From: Paraburkholderia sp. UYCP14C
Lineage (GTDB): Bacteria; Pseudomonadota; Gammaproteobacteria; Burkholderiales; Burkholderiaceae
Reading direction: 5' to 3'
DNA: 64,000 nucleotides
NCBI RefSeq assembly: GCF_004197395.1
Contig: NZ_SELS01000003.1
Location: 1 to 64,000, forward strand
Below are positions 1 to 7,951 of the stretch, in pieces. Under the pieces are notes generated by a model, which was given only the letters and a program-made list of their open reading frames with translations, was not told where the DNA came from and searched no databases. The translations under genes were made by a program, and so were the position numbers. Numbering within the stretch: the stretch's first letter is position 1; every line of letters starts with the position of its first letter.

Positions 1-399
1 TCGCCCCATCTTCGCCTCTCGCAACAACGGGTTGATTCAGTCTAGGCGATCAGTGCGTTTTTACACAGCCTCGGCCATGAAGGGACGTTCGCCGTTATGC
101 CCTAGGCGACGTCCGAACGGCCTCATCAGCCTTGGCAACGGTCATCCGACACGCGGCTCCGTCTAAGGCTGATCACCCATTTTCTGTCACAAGCAGGCTT
201 CATCTCTCAAAGCAGCAACTGGATAGCATTTACGTGGCATTCATCCCGTGCCATAAGCATTGCGGGAGACGGCTGGCAGCTACGTCGCTGAACAGGGAAT
301 CGAGATCGGGTGTGACGGCTTTTCAGCCGCACGACGCTGTCGGCTCCGCGGATTTCCATCATCGCGGCTGTCCAACCAGTCGGTCATCGAACGAACCGT
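1..399. other. Left-edge region without a recognised gene
   Basis: No convincing coding frame or RNA gene was recognised. One plus-strand frame is open from 132 to 428, but it has no recognisable domain and runs into the end of the receiver gene on the other strand, so it is not called. The sequence is moderately GC-rich, with no clear terminator for the minus-strand operon that ends at 400. Confidence 0.4.
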
Positions 400-777
400 C
401 TATTGCGCGCCGACCATCAGCGCCCTGAAAAGCGCCTGATGGTCGAACGGCTTCTGACACCGTGCATACTGTCGGTACCGGCCATCTACTGCTTCGGCGC
501 CATATCCGGTTGCGAACAGGAAGCGGATGTTCCGCGATGCCAGTGCATCTGCGATGCCATATGACTTCTCGCCGTTCAGGTCCACGTCCAGAATCGCGGC
601 GTCAACATGCTCCCTGCCCTGTTCAATCAGGGCGATCGCCTCCTGGGCTCCTGCGATCGGTCCAATCACGCTTGCCCCCGCGTCTTCGAGTGCGCTGGAC
701 AGAGCCAGCGCAACCAGGTAGTCGTCTTCGACCACCAGGATTCTCTGGCCCTGCAACAATTTGCCAACACTGCCCAT
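400..777 (-). CDS. Single-domain response regulator (receiver only)
   Basis: A 125-residue protein made almost wholly of a CheY-like receiver domain. The acidic pair is at D18/D19, the likely phosphoacceptor is D64 in an ILDVDLNG stretch, the switch Thr is near T90 and the conserved Lys is K109 in a QKPF motif. There is no output domain, so it probably acts by protein contact or as a phosphate sink. It starts three bases after the stop of the upstream hybrid histidine kinase on the same strand, so the kinase is its likely phosphodonor. Stand-alone receivers of this kind are common partners of HWE-family kinases. Domain assignment is firm; the cellular role is inferred from context. Confidence 0.85.
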   Translation of the reverse strand: MGSVGKLLQGQRILVVEDDYLVALALSSALEDAGASVIGPIAGAQEAIALIEQGREHVDAAILDVDLNGEKSYGIADALASRNIRFLFATGYGAEAVDGRYRQYARCQKPFDHQALFRALMVGAQ

Positions 778-780
778 TTT

Positions 781-3700
781 CTACCCTTCATGGAGAGCGC
801 TGCTGCGCAAGAGCGGCGATGGCAACGGTATCTCGATATGACATGAAACCCCGTCCGTATTGAACGCCAGTTCAGTACTCGCCTGCAACGTGAACTGAAG
901 GGCTTTCTCGATCAGGCGCCGGCCGAAGCCTGTTCGCGACGAGTCGGGCACTGTCCGCAGGCCGCTCTCAGTCCAGTCAATCACGAGCAAAGCAGCTCCC
1001 GACGCGGCACGCTGCACCTTCCATCTGACTTCGAGTCGTGCTTGTTCATCCCTAAGCGCACCGTACTTGACGGCGTTGGTCGCCAGCTCGTGCAGTACCA
1101 GCGCGACCGTCTGTACATTGCGGAATCCTAGCGGTACGGGCGCACCGGTCACCGCTATGCGGTCGCTGTCCGCCACCCCGAGTGCATCGAATTCCAGCCG
1201 CACGATGTCGCGCAGGTTGATCAGGTCGCCGTTCCCTTCACCAATGAGCCCCTGCAGACGTCCGAGCGCAGCAAGACGGCTGCTGAACGTCTCGAGCGAA
1301 GCATCGGCTGGCAGGGTCTGCTGTGCTATCGACTGGATCACCGCCAGCAGATTGCGCGTGCGATGCTGCAACTCGGCAATGAGGACGTCCTGCCGTTCTT
1401 CAGCATGTATCATGCCCGTGACGTCCACAAATGCAACCACCACACCATCGGTTGCGCGTTCGCCGTTGCGATACGGCGCGATCCGTACCAGAAAGTGTGT
1501 CGTTCCATCGTTGCTGCTCACGTGTCGTTCGCGCGGCGCATTGCTCTCATAGACCGCCGCGATATCCTCTTTGAGCCCGGGCAGCTCCAGGCGGCTGGCG
1601 AGTTCCGTGATGGGGCGCCCCCGATCTGTGGGGCGGATGTGAAAGATGCCGCTCATCGCCGGCGTGAATGAACGGATCACCAGGTCGCGGTCCAGAAACA
1701 CGGTTGCCACCGACGTGCTTTCGAACAGGTTCTGCAGATCGGTGTTCGCCCGGTCAAGCGCATCGATCTTGCCGTTCAGCTCAAGATTGACGGTGTGCAG
1801 CTCCTCGTTGAGCGAAACCAGCTCTTCTTTCGATGCCTCAAGTTCCTCGTTGGACGACTGCAGTTCCTCGTTGACTGAGACGAGTTCCTCGTTCGACGAT
1901 TTCAGTTCCTCGAGCGCGGTCTCGTATTCCTCGATCATCGACTGCAATCGTTCGCGCGTGTCACGCAGTTCTTTTTCGGCCTCGGCCACCGTGCCATCGC
2001 GTGGCACCTGCGCGCGCAGGATGGCCTCCTCGCGCGTTAGCCCCGGTCCCTGGTCAATGAAGACGACGAGATACATCCTGTCGTCGTGGGTGTGTCCGGG
2101 CAGCGGTTCGACCGTCAGGCTGATGATCTGTACCCGGCCGTCTTCCCCCTCGACTGCCACCCCCTCACGCGTAGCGGCTCTTCCTGACTCCGCCGCTTCG
2201 CGGAAGACCGACCGCAGATCGAGGCCAAGCCCCTTGCGCGCCATCGCAAACAGCTGGCGTGACGGTACGCCCGGCGCGGCCTCCAGGTATTTGCCGGTGC
2301 GGGCTGAGAAGTAGAGGATGTCGCCATCGCGCGTGGCCAGCAGGTGCGGGGGCGTGAACCGCTCGAGCATGTGCGTATCCACCATATGACGCAGCGCTCC
2401 ACTTCCCAGCGCAGGCCGACCCGGCGCGAGCACGGCCGGATGCCCGATGCGCAAGGAAGAAATCGTCAAGGGCAGGCGGATCTGCGGCGAGACATCGGCC
2501 CGTCGGCGGAAGATCCGGTGCTTCTTCTCCACGGGCACGAAGAGCTCGTCGAACTGGCTGACGTTCTCCGACGTGCCGAGGAAAAGGTAGCCACCCGGAC
2601 GCAGCGCATAGTGAAACGTCGGAATCATCTGATTCTGGATGTCGGTGCCCATGTAGATCAGAAGATTGCGGCAGGACACGAGGTCAATACGGGAAAAGGG
2701 CGGGTCACGAATGACACTGTGCGGTGAGAAAATGCACAGATCGCGCGCTTCCTTGGCGAGCACATAACTGCTGCCATCGAGCCGGAAGAAGCGCCGCCGC
2801 CGCTCTTCCGAGACGCCGTCGAGCAGGGCGAGGGGATAACGGGCCGCGCGTGCAACAGCGAGCGCGGCATCGTCGATATCGGTCGCAAAGATCTGCACAC
2901 GCGGGGTATCGTCGCGACCGTCAAACTGCTCACGCATGAGCATCGCGATCGAATAAACTTCTTCGCCGGTCGCGCAGCCCGGCACCCACACCCGCACGGT
3001 GTCGGCCGAACTACGCCCTTCGAACAGTTCCGGAATAACCTTACTGGCGAGCGCGTCAAACGCCTGTGGATCGCGAAAGAAGCTGGTGACGTTGATGAGC
3101 AGGTCGCGAAAGAGGGCCGTAACTTCTTCCGGGTCCGTCGATAGCCGGGCCACGTAGGCTTCAGGCGTCTGGATCTCCAGGACCTGCATGCGCCGCTGCA
3201 CACGGCGCACGAAAGTCTTGACCTTGTAGCCGCTGAAATCGTGTCCGATCTGGTTGCGCAGGATTGCGTAGATGGCTTCGCGCGCGTCGTCGAATTCCGT
3301 CGGTTGAGCCTGCGCACCGGCATTTCCGCCAAGCCCGTCGAGCATGAAGGCACCCGCTGCAAAGGAGGCGAGCTTTGCGCCCATCTGCCCGACGGGCATC
3401 GCGAAATCGACCAGTCCCGTGGAGATGGCGCTGCCGGGCATGTCGGGATGCTGCGGACCGAAGCCGTCGGGCGTCTGCGCGATCGTCAGCCCGCCTCGCT
3501 CCTTGATGGCCTTGATGCCTAACGTGCCATCTGAGTCTCCGCCGGACAGTACGACACCGACAGAGAGTTCGCCAATGTCAGCCGCGAGGCTGCTGAACAG
3601 AACATCGATCAGCCTGCGTTCCCGCCGGTGAATGTCCTGGGGTTGAACGCGGAGCGCCCCTTTCTCGATGCTCAGCACCGCGTCCATCGGTAACAGGTAC

Positions 3701-3927
3701 ACATTATTGTTCTCGATCTGCATGCCATCGGTAATGGCGTGCACCGGCATCGAGGTAAACCGCGAGACGATCTCCGGCAGCAGACTTTCCCGGTCCGGGC
3801 TCAGGTGCGTGACGATCACGAACGCAAGGCCGGGCTCTTCCGGCATGCCACGGAAAAAACCTTCGAGTGCCTCCACGGCCCCCGCGGAGGCGCCCACGCC
3901 TACCACCGGAAAGTTATTGACCTGCAT
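781..3927 (-). CDS. CheB/CheR hybrid with PAS and HWE-type histidine kinase
   Basis: A 1048-residue multidomain signalling protein. Residues 1-190 look like a CheB methylesterase, with Ser14 in a GVGASAGA motif, a His near 41 and an Asp in SGGDSDGT. Residues about 210-480 look like a CheR methyltransferase with a SAM-binding GCATGEE motif. A long heptad-like coiled coil rich in SSNEEL repeats lies at about 650-740, then a PAS domain, then a C-terminal kinase with the ELQHRTRN phosphoacceptor motif and a HELATNAVKYG N-box typical of the HWE/HisKA_2 group. The classical D-box kinase layout is absent. The start codon overlaps the stop of the upstream RHH gene by one base (TAATG), so translation is probably coupled. 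The receiver gene follows after three bases. No chemoreceptor is nearby, so the input signal is unknown. Confidence 0.9.
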   Translation of the reverse strand: MQVNNFPVVGVGASAGAVEALEGFFRGMPEEPGLAFVIVTHLSPDRESLLPEIVSRFTSMPVHAITDGMQIENNNVYLLPMDAVLSIEKGALRVQPQDIHRRERRLIDVLFSSLAADIGELSVGVVLSGGDSDGTLGIKAIKERGGLTIAQTPDGFGPQHPDMPGSAISTGLVDFAMPVGQMGAKLASFAAGAFMLDGLGGNAGAQAQPTEFDDAREAIYAILRNQIGHDFSGYKVKTFVRRVQRRMQVLEIQTPEAYVARLSTDPEEVTALFRDLLINVTSFFRDPQAFDALASKVIPELFEGRSSADTVRVWVPGCATGEEVYSIAMLMREQFDGRDDTPRVQIFATDIDDAALAVARAARYPLALLDGVSEERRRRFFRLDGSSYVLAKEARDLCIFSPHSVIRDPPFSRIDLVSCRNLLIYMGTDIQNQMIPTFHYALRPGGYLFLGTSENVSQFDELFVPVEKKHRIFRRRADVSPQIRLPLTISSLRIGHPAVLAPGRPALGSGALRHMVDTHMLERFTPPHLLATRDGDILYFSARTGKYLEAAPGVPSRQLFAMARKGLGLDLRSVFREAAESGRAATREGVAVEGEDGRVQIISLTVEPLPGHTHDDRMYLVVFIDQGPGLTREEAILRAQVPRDGTVAEAEKELRDTRERLQSMIEEYETALEELKSSNEELVSVNEELQSSNEELEASKEELVSLNEELHTVNLELNGKIDALDRANTDLQNLFESTSVATVFLDRDLVIRSFTPAMSGIFHIRPTDRGRPITELASRLELPGLKEDIAAVYESNAPRERHVSSNDGTTHFLVRIAPYRNGERATDGVVVAFVDVTGMIHAEERQDVLIAELQHRTRNLLAVIQSIAQQTLPADASLETFSSRLAALGRLQGLIGEGNGDLINLRDIVRLEFDALGVADSDRIAVTGAPVPLGFRNVQTVALVLHELATNAVKYGALRDEQARLEVRWKVQRAASGAALLVIDWTESGLRTVPDSSRTGFGRRLIEKALQFTLQASTELAFNTDGVSCHIEIPLPSPLLRSSALHEG

Positions 3928-4166
3928 TATGATTTTCCCGCCAGCGCGGCGTGGTCGCCCACACGCGCGCGGTCTTCGGAGCTAAGCGTCGATGTATCAC
4001 CACTGCTGTCCGAGGCCGTGCCGCCCGGAGCCCCCTCCTGTAGCAGACGCAGCCCTGCACGCACGACCTCGCTGGCCGTGCTGTAGCGACCGGAAGCAAC
4101 CTCCATTTTGATGAACGAAGCGAGATGCTCCGTCAGGCTGATGCTGAGCGAATGTTTGGGCGGCAT
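3927..4166 (-). CDS. ParD-like ribbon-helix-helix protein, no ParE beside it
   Basis: A 79-residue protein whose first 45 residues match the ParD antitoxin style: a short beta strand (HSLSISLTEHL), then MEVASGRYSTASEVVRAGLR, the usual two helices of an RHH dimer. The start at 4166 is preferred over longer readings because GAGG lies nine bases upstream and a good promoter (4198-4227) would start transcription about 25 bases upstream. The Ser/Thr/Asp-rich tail has no obvious toxin-wrapping helix. Where parE would be expected there is instead the CheB/CheR kinase, overlapping by one base. It may be an autoregulator of the signalling operon or a domesticated antitoxin; neither is proven. Confidence 0.75.
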   Translation of the reverse strand: MPPKHSLSISLTEHLASFIKMEVASGRYSTASEVVRAGLRLLQEGAPGGTASDSSGDTSTLSSEDRARVGDHAALAGKS

Positions 4167-4916
4167 GAGTGCCTCGGAGCGGATTGGGTAACGCTTTATA
4201 CTACCCTTCTGCGGCGTGCGCGACCAATCTTTCAGTGGGGAAGCAAAAGCGGGATCGAGCGGCAAAGCGCGCGTGACGTAGTTCGCGCGGCATGCGATGC
4301 GTCGCTCGACGGTCTGCGCCTGCTTGAGCCGCGCATTGAAATTGTCAGGGACTACCGGTCCGGAACAGCCCCCGAATGTTCGGACCCGCCGGTCTGGACG
4401 GGTTCTCAAATGACCGCTCGAATTCTGACAGCTGCCGTAGCGCTCGCGTCGCGTCGAAGGACGGCTAGGGGTCGCGTGCGGCCGATCGCCGTCAGGCAGA
4501 GGTCGGCCAACCGCGGTGTGGCGGCATTTATGCTCCGAAGTAATCGAGTTCGGGCGTCCCGCGCTGAAGATCTGCGCCCGAGAGCGTTATCCGCTCACCA
4601 GTTGCAGATGCTGCTCCATCTCCCAAAACCAGACGAACACGAACAGCACGAATGACATGCGCACGACCCATGGTTGCGTAGGACCGGTAAAGCCTTCGCG
4701 CGGCCACGTCGTCCTGAGGGCATCACCACTTTCTTGCGTTACCGGAAGCGCGAACCTCTATTACGCATCGCGGGAAGCCTTTTGTGCGCTACCGAACATA
4801 AAAGTCGAGCAAGGTCTCTGATCCGTCTATAGATGCTCTACGGTTCAGCCGACGGTAGATGACACATCGGAAGATCATTCGGCAACTAGTCCGCGCCCAA
4901 GCGGAAAGAGGGATGT
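4167..4916. other. 750-base divergent intergenic region
   Basis: It separates the minus-strand RHH operon from the plus-strand exoprotein gene. Apart from the promoter at 4198-4227 and a GAGGG ribosome-binding stretch before 4917, nothing was recognised. Several frames stay open but have no recognisable domains and atypical composition, so no gene is called. The length leaves room for unseen regulatory sites. Confidence 0.45.
4198..4227 (-). promoter_or_regulatory. Sigma70-like promoter for the RHH-CheBR-receiver operon
   Basis: On the minus strand TTGGTC (4222-4227) and TAGTAT (4198-4203) are separated by 18 bases. Transcription would start near 4191, about 25 bases upstream of the RHH start codon at 4166. 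Confidence 0.55.
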
Positions 4917-7346
4917 ATGACACGTCCAGTAGTGTCTCGGCCCCCGCGACGCATACCGCATCGTCAGTATTCAGCCCGACCCATCTGGCTCGCGATCGGC
5001 ATTTCGCTCGCTGAACTCTGCTCGACGCACATGGCATGCGCGGGAGGCATCCTACCAACGGGCGGCCGGTACGTTGCCGGCACCGGTACGATAGCGGGCA
5101 CGAGCAACGGAGTGGTGATCACACAACCAGGTTCGACACGCGGTGTGATTGACTGGAACAGCTTCTCGATCGGCGCGAACAACAGCGTCACGTTCAATAA
5201 CGGCAACGGCGCGACGCTGAACCGGGTGACGGGTGGTTCACCCTCCGCCATCCTCGGCAGACTCAGCGCAACGGGCAGCCTGTATGTCATCAATCCGCAG
5301 GGCGTCGTCGTGGGGCCATCCGGAACGGTGACGACGGGCGGACGCTTCGTTGCATCCACCCTGGACGCAAGCGACAGCGCGTTCATGAACGGCGGCGCAC
5401 TTGTTCTGTCGGGCAATTCGGACGCAAGCGTGATCAACCTCGGCAAGATCAGTTCGACCGGCGGCGAGATTTTCCTGATCTCACGACGCGTCGTGATCAA
5501 CGCGGGCTCTATCACGGCGCCGAACGGCACGGCTGAACTGGCCGCCGGTGAACAGGTGCTATTGCAGGACTCGGCCAGCAGCAAACAGGTGTTCGTTCAG
5601 ACCGGCAGCCAGGGTACGGTCGTCAACAGCGGAAGCATTGTAGGCGCCCAGATCAGCCTGCAGGCTGCCGACGGCAACGTGTTCGCGCTCGCCGGCGGTG
5701 GCACGCGCATCCGGGCGACGGGCACGGCGAATCGCGACGGCCATGTGTGGCTTGTCGCCGACAAAGGTAGGGTCGAGCAGTCGGGCGTGATCACGGCCAC
5801 CAACGCGAACGGCAGCGGCGGAACGGTCGACACCGACGCGGTGCAGGCGGCGTTCGGCGCCAAGGCAGCCGTGCATGCGGGCGAATGGAATCTTTCGACG
5901 CCGGCCTTCACGATCGACCAATCCGCTGCACGCGCACTGGGCGGCAGCCTGAATTCAGGCACTTCCGTCAATGTGACCACGACAGGCGCGACGGGAAACA
6001 TCAACGTCGCATCGAACCTGAAATGGAGCGGTGCCGCTTCGCTGACGCTCGACGCGTACCGCAACGTGTCGATCGGGAAAGGCGCGACGATCGCGAACCA
6101 GGGCGCGGGCAATCTCAGCTTGCGCGCCGACGCAACCGGCATCGACAACGGCGGCACCGTCGCCAATAACGGCACGCTCGACTGGTCGAAGAGCACCGGA
6201 GCGCTGAGTGCTTTCTACGACATGAACGGCACATACGTTGCCGGTACCCAGTTGGGTAACCCGACATGGAAACCCTCCGCATTCAGCGGCCTCGTTACGC
6301 AGATTACCGCATACAGGCTTGTGAACTCCCTGACCGATCTGACGAAGGTTGGCAACGATCTCACCGGTAACTACGCGCTCGGGAGGAACATCGATGCGAG
6401 CGCGACGAGCAACAGCCCCTTCGTTCCGATCGGCAATAGCAACACACCGTTCACGGGGCAGTTCGACGGACAAGGCAATACGATCGCCTCGCTCACACTG
6501 GGCGGCTTGTTGTACTCCGTGACCGAACCACAGCCACTAGTGGGCATGTTCGGTGTGATCGGTACTCAAGGCGTCGTGCGCAACCTCGACATTTCGGGCA
6601 CGGCGAACGCGGCAAACGTGAGCGGGCTCGTATCGACGGCGGACTTCGATATGGGCATACTCGCCGGCCTGAACAACGGTACTGTCCTGCGCGTGAGCAC
6701 GGCCGGCACGGTCACCGGATATGGCAACCGGAGCCTTTTTGACAGTGGGGCAACCGGTGGGCTCGTGGGCGTCAACGCCGGCTCGGTCCTGCGTTCTTCG
6801 AGCAGCGCCGATGTGCTCTCGCCGGGGTCGAGCGGTGGTCTGGTGGGCGTGAATAGCGGCCTGATCAGCCAGTCGTTCGCCACGGGGTCTGTCACAGTGG
6901 GGGGTTATTTCAATACGGGCGGTGGCGGCCTCGTTGGCTCTAACAGTGGCACGATCAGCCAGTCTTACGCAACGGGCACGACAAGGTATGGGGGATGCCG
7001 CCCCACCAATACGCATTGCGGCGGGGCCGCCCTCGTCGTCGAAAACTCAGGGACAATCACCCAGTCATTCGCAACGGGTCCGGTCATCCAGCCGTTGTAT
7101 GGATCGTTCGGCATCGCGCGGGACAACGTAGGCACGATTGCGAACGATGTGTACTGGAACACCAGCACCACGGGCGCCACAATAGGCGTCAAATACGGTA
7201 CGCCGATTCCCACGGCGAACGGGCTGACCACCGCTCAGATGAGCACGCCAACTTCGTTCGTGGGGTATGACTTCAGCCCGACGGGGGTGTGGGCGATGCC
7301 TGCCGGCGCGACGCATCCGGTGCTGCGCTGGCAACTGGCGCAATGA
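4917..7346 (+). CDS. Two-partner secretion exoprotein (TpsA) with GLUG repeats
   Basis: An 809-residue secreted protein. A basic N-terminus and a hydrophobic segment at 22-41 form a Sec signal ending near the ACAG site. Residues about 48-165 are a haemagglutination-activity (TPS) domain: the stretch NRVTGGSPSAILGRL followed by NPQG (126-129) matches the landmark NPNG region, with Q in place of N. A long Gly/Ser/Thr/Asn-rich beta-helix follows. At about 613-720 are several GLUG-type repeats (GGLVGVNSG, SQSFATGSV and variants). It is short beside classical FHA proteins and lacks a toxin tip, so an adhesin is likelier than a contact-dependent inhibition toxin. The likely transporter is the convergent gene at 7952-9709. 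Confidence 0.85.
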   Translation: MTRPVVSRPPRRIPHRQYSARPIWLAIGISLAELCSTHMACAGGILPTGGRYVAGTGTIAGTSNGVVITQPGSTRGVIDWNSFSIGANNSVTFNNGNGATLNRVTGGSPSAILGRLSATGSLYVINPQGVVVGPSGTVTTGGRFVASTLDASDSAFMNGGALVLSGNSDASVINLGKISSTGGEIFLISRRVVINAGSITAPNGTAELAAGEQVLLQDSASSKQVFVQTGSQGTVVNSGSIVGAQISLQAADGNVFALAGGGTRIRATGTANRDGHVWLVADKGRVEQSGVITATNANGSGGTVDTDAVQAAFGAKAAVHAGEWNLSTPAFTIDQSAARALGGSLNSGTSVNVTTTGATGNINVASNLKWSGAASLTLDAYRNVSIGKGATIANQGAGNLSLRADATGIDNGGTVANNGTLDWSKSTGALSAFYDMNGTYVAGTQLGNPTWKPSAFSGLVTQITAYRLVNSLTDLTKVGNDLTGNYALGRNIDASATSNSPFVPIGNSNTPFTGQFDGQGNTIASLTLGGLLYSVTEPQPLVGMFGVIGTQGVVRNLDISGTANAANVSGLVSTADFDMGILAGLNNGTVLRVSTAGTVTGYGNRSLFDSGATGGLVGVNAGSVLRSSSSADVLSPGSSGGLVGVNSGLISQSFATGSVTVGGYFNTGGGGLVGSNSGTISQSYATGTTRYGGCRPTNTHCGGAALVVENSGTITQSFATGPVIQPLYGSFGIARDNVGTIANDVYWNTSTTGATIGVKYGTPIPTANGLTTAQMSTPTSFVGYDFSPTGVWAMPAGATHPVLRWQLAQ

Positions 7347-7951
7347 CACCCGGACTCAGTCAGTAGGGCTGCATGCGTGCTTTGGACGCGGGATGATCTT
7401 GCCCACAAACTTGCGTCCTGGGTAGCGCGGCGATGGAGGCAACACCGAGTACGACATCCATGCGTCCGCGCCGCGTCTTCCTGGTCGGCGATCGCGTCAA
7501 GCTTGCCTGGGAGGCGTTCCGGGATGGCTTGGCGCGATATAACACGATCGGCGTGCCGATCGCTGTCAGGGCGGGGCCGGCGGCACGGATCCATCCTTAT
7601 CCGTTGAGTGCGGACGGAGCGCCCCGTGCCATCGACGTAACCACGGCCGCCGTGTGGCCGGTGGGTCTCGTGCGCGTCGCCGCCGTTGACGCACGCCGGG
7701 CACGCCACGCGACGCCCATTGTGTCTTGTGCCACTCTGACGCCCTGTGAATGAGGGTTTCGCGATTGTGCGCGGATCTCGCATTCCAAACTTTCTGACAT
7801 GCCGCAAGGTCCCTGAGGGCCACCGGGGCCTGGTAGCTAAGAGTCGATTGACCGACCCAAAATGCGGCGCTCGACCGCGCAGTGTGCGACGCTTAACCGG
7901 GGCTGACGACGGATGACCCGTTGGCGCGGCTAGACGTTGACCATCGACGGT
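7347..7951. other. Spacer between convergent tpsA and tpsB
   Basis: About 600 bases between the two stop codons. Long stretches are open on both strands, including a minus-strand frame from 7800 to 7360 broken by one stop near 7597, which could be a decayed gene. No family was recognised and no U-tract terminator was found. Confidence 0.35.

Noticed and set aside
132-428. Plus-strand open frame of 98 codons
   Set aside because: No recognisable domain, no clear ribosome-binding site and it runs into the end of the receiver gene on the other strand.
4125-4821. Open plus-strand frames between the RHH operon and tpsA
   Set aside because: Composition is rich in Arg/Ser/Cys as in shadow frames, with no domain; treated as intergenic.
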